Source: Alphaproteobacteria bacterium
GTDB taxonomy: Bacteria; Pseudomonadota; Alphaproteobacteria; Reyranellales; Reyranellaceae
Length of the DNA: 64,000 nucleotides
Reading direction: 5' to 3'
Assembly (NCBI GenBank): GCA_019635875.1
Contig: JAHBYP010000006.1
Location: 186,001-250,000 of the forward strand
How positions within the stretch are numbered: the stretch's first letter is position 1; each line of letters starts with the position of its first letter. The notes beneath the pieces were generated by a model, which saw nothing but the letters and a program-made list of their open reading frames with translations, ran no database searches and was not told the origin of the DNA. Position numbers and translations under genes: made by a program. Positions 18,112 through 26,931 of the stretch are shown piece by piece.

Positions 18112-19218
18112 TCACAAGCGCCGCGATGGCCGCGCCGAGGCGTAGACGTAGATGGCGATGCCGGTGATCGCCGCGCGCGGCACCAGGCCGGGCGATGGGA
18201 AGCGGCTGTCGACCGAGCGATCGCGCGCGTCGCCGGCGACGAAGTAGTGCCCAAGCGGCACAGTGACCTCGGCGCGCTGGCATAGCGGATCGCGGAAGTC
18301 GTCGAAGGTGATCTGATAGCTCTTGCCGCCCAGGGTCTCGGGCGCCACCCATGTCGGCGTGCGGATGCCGGGATGCTCGCTGCGCACGCGCTCGCCAGTG
18401 CTGGCAGGACGATCATTGACGATCGCACCGCACTCGGCGAAGGCGATCCGTTCGCCCGGTCCGGCGATGACGCGGTGGATGCGCGACTCGATGGTGGCGC
18501 TGCGCCGGCGACGGTGATCGTAGACGACGATGTCGCCGGGTTTCGGCTCGCGCAGCGTCAGCACCACGCTGCTGGCCAGGATGCGGTCGCCCCGATCGAA
18601 ACCCGGCCGCATGCTGCCGCCATGGATGTCGTAGAAGCGTGACACGAGGCGCCGCTTGCTCTCCATGATTGCGACAGCGGCAGCGAAGGCCAGTGCGACC
18701 GCGACGATGGCCGGAAACGTCCGCTGTCCGGCGATCTCGCGCAGTCCAGCGCCGAGCCAGATGAGGACCGCCAGAGCGACGGCGCTGAAGAGCAGCGCCG
18801 CCGGCGCCTCGATCGCCGCGGAGCCGAAGAGCAGCGAGCGGATGCCGAGAATCGCCAGCAGAACAGGCGGCATCACCGTGCCGACGTGGCCCATCACGTA
18901 CGCCCATAGCCGCGCAATGACGATTGGTCGGGTCGGCGCGCCCAGCAGCGCCATCACCAGCGCGATGACGACGACGCTCGCCAGCCAGATCACGACCTGC
19001 GGCGCCAGGATGTTCCACGGCAGGTACGGCGTGATCGCATCGTCGAACAGCGGCGCGCCGCCGAACAGCCACAGGTCGAGCGCGCCCAGCATGATCACGC
19101 CGACGCCGAGAACCGCCCACGGCGAGGACAGCCCCCGATCCTCGCCGATCGCAGCGCGGTAGACGCGGTCGCGATCGCCGTAGATCGCGCGATGCGTGCG
19201 CAGGAACCGGCCGATCAT
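18112..19218 (-). CDS. Signal-peptidase-I-like membrane protein with Ser/His in place of Ser/Lys
   Basis: From ATG 19218 the protein has 368 residues. About five hydrophobic segments (roughly 33-53, 73-93, 103-127, 140-157, 168-185) precede an S26 peptidase domain. Catalytic Ser202 is in GGSMRPGFDRGD. The region that carries the general-base Lys in E. coli LepB (YIKRAVGLPGD) reads RIHRVIAGPGE here, giving His248. The conserved GDxRDxSxDSR box is present at 329-339 as GDARDRSVDSR. The long polytopic N-terminus is unusual; LepB normally has one or two segments. The start is uncertain, as GGGAG lies too close to the ATG. Confidence 0.82.
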   Translation of the reverse strand: MIGRFLRTHRAIYGDRDRVYRAAIGEDRGLSSPWAVLGVGVIMLGALDLWLFGGAPLFDDAITPYLPWNILAPQVVIWLASVVVIALVMALLGAPTRPIVIARLWAYVMGHVGTVMPPVLLAILGIRSLLFGSAAIEAPAALLFSAVALAVLIWLGAGLREIAGQRTFPAIVAVALAFAAAVAIMESKRRLVSRFYDIHGGSMRPGFDRGDRILASSVVLTLREPKPGDIVVYDHRRRRSATIESRIHRVIAGPGERIAFAECGAIVNDRPASTGERVRSEHPGIRTPTWVAPETLGGKSYQITFDDFRDPLCQRAEVTVPLGHYFVAGDARDRSVDSRFPSPGLVPRAAITGIAIYVYASARPSRRL

Positions 19219-19501
19219 CTCCCGCGACGCCTTCCAGCCGCTCGAGCGGAATTGAGCAGCGTAGCGTCTGCCCGGGCAAGGTGGAGGACAGGGCGATCGC
19301 CTATGGCGCGCGCGCTGGGTTGGGGCTGCGTCGCTCCAGCGGGGCTCATGATGAGTCGCTGCGGCGCGGCCCGAACGGCGCCGAGGGTCGCAGCCCATCC
19401 GGGGTGAACAGCGGTCGGATGGGACGTGTCACCCAAGTGGCGCGCCCCCAGCAACGCGATGGTCATGCGCGATCGCCCTGCCTCAGGAGGGAAGGTACTG
19501 T
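19219..19501. other. Gene-free interval with imperfect inverted-repeat ends
   Basis: No coding frame is convincing here. Two 19-base arms, 19287-19305 (gacagggcgatcgcctatg) and 19464-19482 (catgcgcgatcgccctgcc), are near-perfect inverted repeats flanking about 158 bases. The same gcgatcgcctatgg core recurs at 30546-30569. The interior could be structured RNA or a decayed repeat; I cannot assign it. Confidence 0.4.
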
Positions 19502-19930
19502 TCAACCAGCCAAGGTCGAGTACGTCGCGCGGCCGACGGCGACCAGGGACTTGCGGTCGTCGTAAACGTCGACATCGACCACGCCGACGCTCTTGCCGGC
19601 GCGGCGCACACGCGCGACGGTTGTCAGCGACGTCTTGATCGCAGGCCGCAGATAATCGACGCGGAAATTGATCGTCGGCAGGCCGCGGCGCAGGGCCATC
19701 ACCAGGGCGTAGTCGCCCACCGTGTCGATGATTGCCGCGATCGGCCCGCCATGCCACTGGCCGGTGCCGGCGCCGCGCTCGAACTCCGGTCGCATCGGGC
19801 AGGTCATGGTCACCTGCTCGCGCGCCGCGTCGGCTTCGGTCACCTGCAGGCCCATGAAGGAGATGAACGGCGACTTGTCGAGCATCGCCTGGATCTCACC
19901 GCCGCTGAGCGGCGCCTGTGCCTCGCTCAT
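19502..19930 (-). CDS. PaaI-family hotdog thioesterase
   Basis: This 142-residue hotdog-fold protein contains the family core GQWHGGPIAAIIDTVGDYALVMA and the strand INFRVDYLRPA. Members hydrolyse acyl-CoA thioesters. Start ATG 19930 overlaps the stop of the MDR gene upstream by four bases. It is the last gene of a four-gene operon whose members all touch acyl-CoA metabolism. Confidence 0.9.
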   Translation of the reverse strand: MSEAQAPLSGGEIQAMLDKSPFISFMGLQVTEADAAREQVTMTCPMRPEFERGAGTGQWHGGPIAAIIDTVGDYALVMALRRGLPTINFRVDYLRPAIKTSLTTVARVRRAGKSVGVVDVDVYDDRKSLVAVGRATYSTLAG

Positions 19931-20940
19931 GGTGCCACCACGATCTTGCCGAAGACTTCGCGGTCCTCGATGACGCGCAGCGCCTCGCGCGCCTGATCGA
20001 GCGGGTAGACCTTGTCGATCAGCACCTTCAGCTCGCCCTTCTGCACCATGTCGAGCAGCGTGATGATGTCCTGGCGCATCCAGCCATTGGAGCCCAGGAT
20101 CTTGAGCTCGAAAGTCCAGATGAAGCGGATGTCCTCTTGGGGCGAGAAGCCCGCCGTCGCGCCGCATGTCAGCAGCCGGCCGCCGACCTTCAGCACTTTC
20201 AGCGACTTCACCCAGGTGTCGCCGCCGGTATAGTTGACGACGACGTCGATGCCCTGCGTGGCACCGGCGCCGCGCCGCGTCGGCTTGCCGTAGTGCCTGT
20301 AGACCTCCTGCTGGAAGTCGTGGGTGACGTAGTTGATGGTGCGGTCGGCGCCCAGGTCGGCCAGCCGCTGCGCCTTGGCGTCGGTGCCGGCGCAGGCGAT
20401 CACCTCGGCGCCGACGCTCTTGGCGAGCTGCAGGCAGCACACGCCGACACCGCCCGATGCGCCGAGGATCAGCACCTTCTCGCCCGAGGCGACGTGACCG
20501 TTGGTGCGCATCATGCGCAAAGCCGTGCCGTAGGCCACCGGCAGCGCGGCGGCGTCGGCGAAGCTCACGCCATCGGGGATGCGCACCAGCTGGTGCGCGC
20601 GCGTGCAGCACAGCTCGGCCAGCCCGCCATGCACGGTTTCGCCCATCAGCCCGCCCTCGACACGGTTGATGGGGTCGACCAGCACGCGATCGCCCTTCTT
20701 CCAGCCCTCGACTCCGGGGCCGATCTCGGCGATCTCGCCGGCGACGTCGAGACCCATGATCGCCGGCATCGGCACCTTGATCCCGGGCATGCCGCGACGG
20801 GTGAAGACGTCGTGGTAGTTCAGCGACGAGGCCTTCACCGCCACGATCACGTCGCCCTCGCCGGGCCTGGGATCGGGGAAATCCTTTTCGAAGGCCAGGC
20901 GCTCGGGCCCGCCATGCTCGCGGACGACGGCTGCTTTCAT
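19927..20940 (-). CDS. Zinc-binding-type alcohol dehydrogenase/quinone oxidoreductase (MDR family)
   Basis: This 337-residue medium-chain reductase starts MKAAVVREHGGPE. It has the catalytic-domain GLDVAGEIAEIGPGVEGWKKGDRV segment and a NADPH-binding LILGASGGVGVCCLQLAK. A Cys pair in the loop LAELCCTRAHQ is not a clear structural zinc site. Members reduce enoyl-CoA, quinone or aldehyde substrates. The gene overlaps both neighbours by four bases, so translation of the whole operon is coupled. Confidence 0.92.
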   Translation of the reverse strand: MKAAVVREHGGPERLAFEKDFPDPRPGEGDVIVAVKASSLNYHDVFTRRGMPGIKVPMPAIMGLDVAGEIAEIGPGVEGWKKGDRVLVDPINRVEGGLMGETVHGGLAELCCTRAHQLVRIPDGVSFADAAALPVAYGTALRMMRTNGHVASGEKVLILGASGGVGVCCLQLAKSVGAEVIACAGTDAKAQRLADLGADRTINYVTHDFQQEVYRHYGKPTRRGAGATQGIDVVVNYTGGDTWVKSLKVLKVGGRLLTCGATAGFSPQEDIRFIWTFELKILGSNGWMRQDIITLLDMVQKGELKVLIDKVYPLDQAREALRVIEDREVFGKIVVAP

Positions 20941-22451
20941 GGAATGGCCTCCTGCTCGGGAATGCGGTGCGCCAGCGCGCGCTTGTCGATCTTGTTGGTG
21001 CCGGCCAGCGGCAGCTCGTCGAGGAAGAACACCCGGCGCGGATGCTGGTAGGCCGGCGCGTTGGCCAGCGCGAACTGCTTGACCGCCTGCTCGTCGAGCT
21101 CGGCCCCGGCCGTGCGCACCACGAAGGCCACCGGCTTGTGGCCCTTCAGCTCGTCGGGCACCGGCAGCACGGCCGCCTGGTGGATGGCGGGGTGGCGCTC
21201 GAGCATCTTCTCGACCTCGCCGGGATAGATGTTCTCGCCGCCGCAGACGAACATGTCGTCGGCGCGGCCCACGAAGAAGAAGAAGCCGTTCTCGTCGCGG
21301 CGGAAGACGTCGCCGGTGCGGTAGTAGCCGTCGGGCGTCATTGCCTTGGCAGTGGCTTCGGGCAGGTTGTGGTAGCGGCTCATCAGCGCGCCGCAGGCCA
21401 TCTCCAGCACGCCCTCGTCGTCGACGACCCGGCCGTCGCGCACCAGCCGCAGCTTCACGTCGGGATGCGGATAGCCGGTCGACAGGTCGGGTTGCGGCAG
21501 GCCGTCGGGATGCGGGCCGAAGACCACGGGCCCGGCCTCGGTGGTGCCGTAGCCGTTGCTGATCTGCGCCTTGGGGAAGAGAGCGCGCACCTGGTCGACC
21601 AGACCCTGGGTGATCGGCGCCGAGCCCATGCGCACGGCTTCCACCGCCGAGAGGTCTGCACGGGCCAACAGATCCTTCTCGCGCAGCATCATGGCGATCA
21701 TGGTCGGCACGGAGGTGAGAAAGGCTACGCGGTGCCTGGTGGCCGCCTCGATGTAGCCCTTGGTCGTGAACTGCGGCAGCAGCACAATGGTGTCGCCGTG
21801 GCTCAGGGTTGTCTGGCACATCGCCAGCCCGTTCATGTGATAGAGCGGCGCGGCGATGAGCGCGCGCGTGCCCGGCGGGCCGGGGCGGCGCACGCGACAG
21901 CCGATCGCCCACAGGTGCGAATAGTGCGAGAGCACCACGCCCTTTGGCCTGCCGGTCGAGCCCGAGGTGTAGAGGAACAGCGCCGGCTCATCCGGCTGCA
22001 TCGACAGCGGCTTCATCGGCGCGTGCGCCGTCAGCGCGGCGAAATCCGAGCCGTCGAAATCGATCTGGGGCATCGAGTCCGGCGCCAGCTTAAGGCGCGT
22101 CGCGTCGCCGATCGCCAGGCGGGCGTCGCAGTCGCCGACAATGTAGGCGACGGTCTCGGCCGGCAGCTTCCAGTTCACCGGCACCGAGACGAGGCCGGCC
22201 TGCATGGTGCCGAGGAAAGTGATGAGGTACTCGGCGCGGTTGGCCGAGAGGATCGCCACGCGATCGCCGCGCTTCAACCCGCGCGCCAGCAGCCCGGCCG
22301 CCAGCGCGCCGCTCTGGCGGATGATGTCGGCGTAGCTGTAGCGCCGCTCGCTGCCGTCGCCGCCGGCATCGATCAGCGCCAGGCTGTCGGGCGGCACGTC
22401 GCGCGCGATCGCGTCGCCCTGGTTGTCCCACTTGATGGCGGGAGCGCCCAT
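20937..22451 (-). CDS. AMP-dependent acyl-CoA synthetase/ligase (ANL family)
   Basis: This 504-residue adenylating enzyme activates a carboxylic acid to acyl-CoA. Motifs: P-loop-like LYTSGSTGRPKGVVLSH, YGTTEAGPV, YRTGDVFRRDENGFFFFVGR and FVCGGENIYPGEVEKML, with the late catalytic Lys in GTNKIDKRAL. Start ATG 22451 overlaps the stop of the VOC gene. It probably feeds the MDR reductase and thioesterase downstream. The acid substrate is unknown. Confidence 0.93.
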   Translation of the reverse strand: MGAPAIKWDNQGDAIARDVPPDSLALIDAGGDGSERRYSYADIIRQSGALAAGLLARGLKRGDRVAILSANRAEYLITFLGTMQAGLVSVPVNWKLPAETVAYIVGDCDARLAIGDATRLKLAPDSMPQIDFDGSDFAALTAHAPMKPLSMQPDEPALFLYTSGSTGRPKGVVLSHYSHLWAIGCRVRRPGPPGTRALIAAPLYHMNGLAMCQTTLSHGDTIVLLPQFTTKGYIEAATRHRVAFLTSVPTMIAMMLREKDLLARADLSAVEAVRMGSAPITQGLVDQVRALFPKAQISNGYGTTEAGPVVFGPHPDGLPQPDLSTGYPHPDVKLRLVRDGRVVDDEGVLEMACGALMSRYHNLPEATAKAMTPDGYYRTGDVFRRDENGFFFFVGRADDMFVCGGENIYPGEVEKMLERHPAIHQAAVLPVPDELKGHKPVAFVVRTAGAELDEQAVKQFALANAPAYQHPRRVFFLDELPLAGTNKIDKRALAHRIPEQEAIP

Positions 22452-23290
22452 CACTCGACGAACTCCAGCACCGCGTTCAGCGCCGCGCGTGCCGGCACGA
22501 CGATTCGACCGTCCTGCGTGACGGACTCGATGCCGCCGGCCTTCAGCGCGCCCGCGGCCTTGCCGAGCGAGAGCGTGCGGAAACTGAGGCCCGCCATGTA
22601 GGCCGGCCGACCCTCGGCGGCGGGTGCTGCGTCGCCGAACTGCCCGCGCAGCGCCGCCTCGGTGACGATGTCGAAGCGCGAATTGCCGATTACCACGCTC
22701 TTGCCGCCGGTGATGTCTCGGATGTTGTCGGGGCCGAACATGTCGGCGTAGAGCTTCGTGCCTTTTGCCGGATCGGGCTCGACGATCAGCGCGCGCGCCA
22801 CCGCCACCGTGCCGTTGGCGTGATGGCGCCACTCGTCGCGCCACACCAGATCGCGCGTGAAGTGATGGCAGTAGTAGACGCGGCCATAGGGCACGACGCC
22901 CGGCTTCATGCGGATGGTGCGAAAGCGCGCGTCGCCCTGGCCGCCGGCGTGCTTCACCGGCCGCGTGAACTCGTTGGGCGGATCGACCGGCACGCCGGCC
23001 GCGCTCAGCGCCGCGTGGGTCACCGCCGAATCCTCCGAGCCGAAGACCAGCCCGTTGAGCCCGTACGGATAGTCGAGCAGGTCCATCCGTCCGGTGCTCG
23101 CGCCCTTCGGAATCGCGATCAGCTCGAGATAGTCGGTGCCGAACATTGCCAGGTGGTTCATCGAGCCCAGCGAATGGTAGCCGCGCTCGGTCAGCGTGAA
23201 GCCGATCCGGCGATAGATGTCGGCGGCGCGGTCCATGTCGTCGCGCGCGTTGATGACCACGTGATCCAGCGTCGCCACGGGCAATGTCAT
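22451..23290 (-). CDS. VOC (glyoxalase-like) domain protein
   Basis: This 279-residue protein begins MTLPVATLDHVVINARD and looks like two beta-alpha-beta-beta-beta modules, with DHVVI and later GRVYYCHHFTRDLVW as likely metal-site strands. It matches the glyoxalase-like domain proteins of about 280 residues. ATG 23290 is preferred over 23320 because GAAGGA lies nine bases upstream. It is the first gene of the overlapping four-gene operon and is divergent from the amidohydrolase at 23386. Function is not known. Confidence 0.86.
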   Translation of the reverse strand: MTLPVATLDHVVINARDDMDRAADIYRRIGFTLTERGYHSLGSMNHLAMFGTDYLELIAIPKGASTGRMDLLDYPYGLNGLVFGSEDSAVTHAALSAAGVPVDPPNEFTRPVKHAGGQGDARFRTIRMKPGVVPYGRVYYCHHFTRDLVWRDEWRHHANGTVAVARALIVEPDPAKGTKLYADMFGPDNIRDITGGKSVVIGNSRFDIVTEAALRGQFGDAAPAAEGRPAYMAGLSFRTLSLGKAAGALKAGGIESVTQDGRIVVPARAALNAVLEFVE

Positions 23291-23385
23291 GCGATGCGTC
23301 CTTCCCTTCGAGCCGGCCAAACGATAGCAGCTACGACGTTGTGCGCCAGCCCGCCGTCGGTCAGGCTCGGCGCGGGGAGAGCGCC

Positions 23386-24480
23386 ATGATCGTCGATTGC
23401 CATGCCCATATCTTCACGCACTGGATCGGCGCCTGCGGTCACGAATCGCGCGAGGTGCACAGGCGCTACCTGCAGCGCGTGGTGACGCGCACGGTGGCGC
23501 CGACCTTCCGGCTGAGCGACGGCGCGCGGGCGGATACGAAGGCGCTCTTCAGGGCCGGCGACGAAAGCTGGAACGGGCTGGCCGATGTCGATTTCCGCGT
23601 CGGCCGCTTCGGCCAGCTCGAGTTCACGCACGCGGGCGAGGACTATGCCGTGCAGTACATGCCGGCGGGCATGCAGGAGCTGACGGCACCGCCCGAGCTG
23701 ATGCTGGCGCAGATGATGAACGCCGGCGTCGATCACTGCCTGCTGCAGGCCGGCGGCGGCTACGGCGCGATGAGCGCGATGAACGCCTTCGCCGAGCGGC
23801 AGTATCCCGAACGCATGACCGGTCTGATGCATGTCGACGACGCGATGGCCGGCAAGCCGGCCCAGCTCGCCGAGATCGACCATGCCTTCGACGTGCTGAA
23901 GCTGCGCGGCCTGTACTTCAACGTCGATTCGATGAGCCGTCACGGCTTCCCCTGGCCGCTCGACGCGCCCGACATGGAGCCGCTCTGGGACAAGCTGGCA
24001 CGCCGCGGCATCGTGCTCTGCCTCGAGCTCAGCTCGGGGCCGGGTTACGACATGGCCGGCTACATGGCGCATGTCGCGGCGTTCAACCGCGTGCTGGCGC
24101 GGCATCCCGGCCTGCGCGTGCATCTGGCGATGAGCCCGCCGGTCGCGTATTTCGCCAGGAACGGTCGCTACGCGTTTCCCGAGGAGCTGCTGCATCTCTA
24201 CCGGCACGAGGCGCTGGTGCTGGAGATGGTGTTTCCCATCACCTATGGCGGCGTCTGGGACTATCCCTATCCCGAGGCGCAGGTGCTGATCGAGTGCCTG
24301 CGCGACCAGCTCGGCGCCGACCGGCTTGTCTGGGGCTCCGACATGCCCAATGTCGAACGCTTCTGCACCTACCGGCAGTCGCTCGACTACATCAGGCGCT
24401 ATTGTCCGTTCCTGACCGCGCGGGAGAAGGACCTGATCCTGGGCGAGAATTGCGCGGCGTTCTACGGAATCGGACAGTGA
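23386..24480 (+). CDS. Amidohydrolase family protein (Amidohydrolase_2 type)
   Basis: This 364-residue TIM-barrel metal-dependent hydrolase has the N-terminal metal motif DCHAHIF (residues 4-10), the strand-4 type LRGLYFNVD segment, and the late WGSDMPNVERFCTY carrying the conserved Asp. The family includes decarboxylases (ACMSD-like) and hydrolases of lactones or amides. GGGGAGA precedes ATG 23386. It is divergent from the acyl-CoA operon, with 95 bases between. A second amidohydrolase follows after a family A repeat, so the two may work in one pathway. Confidence 0.9.
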   Translation: MIVDCHAHIFTHWIGACGHESREVHRRYLQRVVTRTVAPTFRLSDGARADTKALFRAGDESWNGLADVDFRVGRFGQLEFTHAGEDYAVQYMPAGMQELTAPPELMLAQMMNAGVDHCLLQAGGGYGAMSAMNAFAERQYPERMTGLMHVDDAMAGKPAQLAEIDHAFDVLKLRGLYFNVDSMSRHGFPWPLDAPDMEPLWDKLARRGIVLCLELSSGPGYDMAGYMAHVAAFNRVLARHPGLRVHLAMSPPVAYFARNGRYAFPEELLHLYRHEALVLEMVFPITYGGVWDYPYPEAQVLIECLRDQLGADRLVWGSDMPNVERFCTYRQSLDYIRRYCPFLTAREKDLILGENCAAFYGIGQ

Positions 24481-24496
24481 CTCATCGAGCACCCCC

Positions 24497-24564
24497 TGTC
24501 ATTCCGGGCGCAGCGAGGAATCCAGGAAAGTCGCCTGGATTCCTCGCTGCGCTCGGAATGACAG
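24497..24564. repeat. Family A palindromic repeat (copy 2)
   Basis: The inverted repeat begins tgtcattccgggcgcagcg and ends cgctgcgctcggaatgacag. The arms cover almost the whole element with a short loop, so RNA from either strand would fold into one long hairpin. It lies between two co-directional amidohydrolase genes. Confidence 0.88.
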
Positions 24565-24604
24565 GATGGTTTCATTGACGGAATGGAGTGAGGGAGGGAA
24601 CGCG

Positions 24605-25651
24605 ATGTCCACCACATCGTCGAGCGCGATCAGTGCGCATCTGGCTGTGCGGCCGGACTGGCTCGCCCGGCGCCGCGAGCCGGCGCTCGAGCCTGATCTG
24701 CCGATCGTCGATCCGCATCATCACCTGATCGACCGGCCGCAGAGCGGCACCTACCTGCTGAAGGACATCCTGCGCGACATCGACAGCGGCCACAACGTCG
24801 TTGCCACCGTTTACCTCGAATGGCTCTCGATGTACCGCGCCCACGGCCCGGTCGAGCTGCGCCCGGTGGGCGAGATCGAGTTCGCCAACGGAATCGCCGC
24901 GATGTGCGCCAGCGGCGGCTACGGCGTGCCGCGCGTCTGCGCCGGCATCGTCGGCCATGGCGAGCTGACCCTGGGCGCGCGCGTCAGGCCGGTGCTCGAG
25001 GCGATGATCGCGGCGGGCAATGGCCGCTTCCGCGGCATCCGCTTCATCACCGCCAGCGATGCGGACCAGCGCGGCTGGGGCGCCATCGCCACGCGCCCGC
25101 AGGGCTGGCTGCTCGACAGGACGGTGCGCGAGGGCTTCGCGCAGCTGGCGCCGTTGGGCCTGAGCTTCGACGCCTTCATGTATCACCCGCAGCTCGGCGA
25201 CCTTCTCGACCTGGCGCGCGCCTTTCCCGATACGCCGATCTGCCTCAACCATGTCGGCGGCGCGATCGGGCTGGGCCGCTTCCAGGGAAAGCGCGAGGAG
25301 GTCTTCGCCGACTGGCGCGCGAGGATCCGCGACCTGGCGTCATGCGCCAACGTGCACGTCAAGCTGGGCGGCATGGGCATGCAGGTGTTCGGCTTCGACT
25401 TCCACGAGGGCGAGCTGCCGCCGGACTCCGAGCGGCTGGCGGCGGCGTGGCGGCCCTATGTCGAGACCTGCATCGAGGCCTTCGGCGCGAAGCGCGCGAT
25501 GTTCGAGAGCAACTTCCCGGTCGACAAGGGATCGTACGGCTACGGCGTGTTCTGGAACGCCTGCAAGCGCCTGGCCGCGGGCGCCAGCGCGGACGAGAAG
25601 GCCGACCTGTTCCACGGCACCGCCTCGCGCTTCTACCGGCTCGGTCTTTGA
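24605..25651 (+). CDS. Amidohydrolase family protein (second)
   Basis: This 348-residue Amidohydrolase_2 protein has the metal motif DPHHHLID near residue 37 and the FESNFPVDKGSYGY region, in which the conserved late Asp precedes KGS. Start ATG 24605 follows GAGGGAGGG at about seven bases. It differs from the preceding amidohydrolase, and resembles enzymes annotated as putative lactonases or hydrolases of the 2-pyrone type, but substrate is not deducible. A family B repeat begins within ten bases after its stop. Confidence 0.9.
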   Translation: MSTTSSSAISAHLAVRPDWLARRREPALEPDLPIVDPHHHLIDRPQSGTYLLKDILRDIDSGHNVVATVYLEWLSMYRAHGPVELRPVGEIEFANGIAAMCASGGYGVPRVCAGIVGHGELTLGARVRPVLEAMIAAGNGRFRGIRFITASDADQRGWGAIATRPQGWLLDRTVREGFAQLAPLGLSFDAFMYHPQLGDLLDLARAFPDTPICLNHVGGAIGLGRFQGKREEVFADWRARIRDLASCANVHVKLGGMGMQVFGFDFHEGELPPDSERLAAAWRPYVETCIEAFGAKRAMFESNFPVDKGSYGYGVFWNACKRLAAGASADEKADLFHGTASRFYRLGL

Positions 25652-25657
25652 GCATGT

Positions 25658-25779
25658 TCCCTCTCCCCGCTTGCGGGGAGAGGGTCAGGGTGAGGGGTTG
25701 CGGCAAGTGGCGCACTATGGCCGTGCGCAACCTGAATCAGCCTCTCACCCCAACCCTCTCCCCGCATGCGGGGAGAGGG
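25658..25779. repeat. Family B double-hairpin repeat (copy 1)
   Basis: Two short hairpins, each of the form ccctctccccgc-N-gcggggagaggg, flank a linker that carries ttgcg...cctgaatcagcc. The element is about 122 bases long and the outer arms are themselves inverted relative to each other. It lies between the convergent amidohydrolase and MDR genes. Confidence 0.88.
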
Positions 25780-25785
25780 GGAGAC

Positions 25786-26709
25786 TCAGCGCACTTTCAG
25801 CACCAGCTTGCCCTTGAGGTGGCGCGCGGCGCTGACCGTCAGGGCTGCCGAGGCCTGCGCCAGATCGTACAGCGTCACCTCGGGCGCGCGGATGGCGCCG
25901 GCCTGGCGCAGCGCGACGATGCGCTCCAGGTGCGGCCGGTCGCGGCCGACCGCCGGGCGCAGCGACGTGACGTCGGTGCGCTCGGATGTCGGCGCCTTGG
26001 CGCCCGAGGCGATGAAGGCGGCGCGGCCGCCGGGCCTGAGCACGGCGAAAGAGCGGGTGGCGACGTCGCCGCCGACGGTGTCGAACACCGCGTCGCAATC
26101 CTTCACCACCTGGGTGAAGTCCGCGGCGTTGTAGTCGATGACCTCGTCGGCGCCAAGTTCGCGCAGGTAGTCGCGGTTCTTCGCGCTCGCCGTGGTGATG
26201 ACGCGCGCGCCGATATGCTTGGCGAGCTGGATGGCGAAGCCCGCCACGCCGCCGGCGCCGCCCTGGATCAGGATGGTCTCGCCGGCCTTCAGCTTCAGCG
26301 TGTCCTCGACCGTGCACAGCGCGGTCAGCCCGGTGAGCGCCAGCGCCGCGGCCTCGACATGGCTCATGCCCGCCGGCTTCTTCGCCACGATGGCGCCGCC
26401 GATGGCGATCTTCTCGGCGTAGGTGCCGTCGCGGCCGGCCTCCAGCACGCCGAATACCTCGTCGCCGACCTTCAGGTCGCGCACGCCCTCGCCAAGCGCG
26501 GCGACGACGCCGGAGAAGTCGCGACCCAGCACCAGCGGGAATATCGGACTGCCGGGATACTCGCCGGCGCAGACCTTCCAGTCGGCGGCGTTGATGCTGG
26601 TGGCGTGCGCATCGACGACGATCTGGCCCGGTCCGGCGGCCGGATCGGGCAGGTCGCCGTAGGTGAGCACCTCCGGCCCGCCGAACTTCTCGATGAAAGC
26701 GGCCTTCAT
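25786..26709 (-). CDS. NADP-dependent MDR oxidoreductase (quinone oxidoreductase-like)
   Basis: This 307-residue MDR protein starts MKAAFIEKFGGPEV. It has GRDFSGVVAALGEGV in the catalytic domain and a nucleotide-binding LIQGGAGGVAGFAIQLAK. No zinc-ligating Cys cluster is visible, so it is probably of the zinc-free quinone-reductase type. ATG 26709 is preferred over the frame opening at 26853, which lies in a repeat. Its 3' end touches family B copy 1, and a family C element lies upstream. Confidence 0.92.
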   Translation of the reverse strand: MKAAFIEKFGGPEVLTYGDLPDPAAGPGQIVVDAHATSINAADWKVCAGEYPGSPIFPLVLGRDFSGVVAALGEGVRDLKVGDEVFGVLEAGRDGTYAEKIAIGGAIVAKKPAGMSHVEAAALALTGLTALCTVEDTLKLKAGETILIQGGAGGVAGFAIQLAKHIGARVITTASAKNRDYLRELGADEVIDYNAADFTQVVKDCDAVFDTVGGDVATRSFAVLRPGGRAAFIASGAKAPTSERTDVTSLRPAVGRDRPHLERIVALRQAGAIRAPEVTLYDLAQASAALTVSAARHLKGKLVLKVR

Positions 26710-26794
26710 GATGGATGGGTCCTTGCGATGGATGACGGCGCGGCGCGGATGATAGCCGCCGAGGCGGAGCGACGACAGATGCGTCGTCTGGGCT

Positions 26795-26916
26795 TCCCTT
26801 CCCCCGGAAGGGGGAAGGTGGCGCGCAGCGCCGGATGGGGGATGCCTCAACACACGCGGTGTCCGTCTTCGACATCCCCCTTCCGCCGTTCGGGCACCTT
26901 CCCCCTCCGGGGGATG
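26795..26916. repeat. Family C palindromic repeat (copy 1)
   Basis: Outer arms cttcccccgg-aagggggaaggt and ccttccccctccgggggat are inverted repeats; an inner pair gggggatg and catcccccttcc flanks a variable centre with gtgtccgtcttcgacat. The element is about 122 bases. It lies between the MDR gene and the TPR gene on the minus strand. Confidence 0.87.
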
Positions 26917-26931
26917 GCAATCGCAGTGTCG

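Noticed and set aside
19219-19501. Interval as the small SRP RNA or another known housekeeping RNA
   Set aside because: The conserved SRP loop core (ggtcaggtccggaaggaagc) is not present on either strand, and no other known RNA signature was found.
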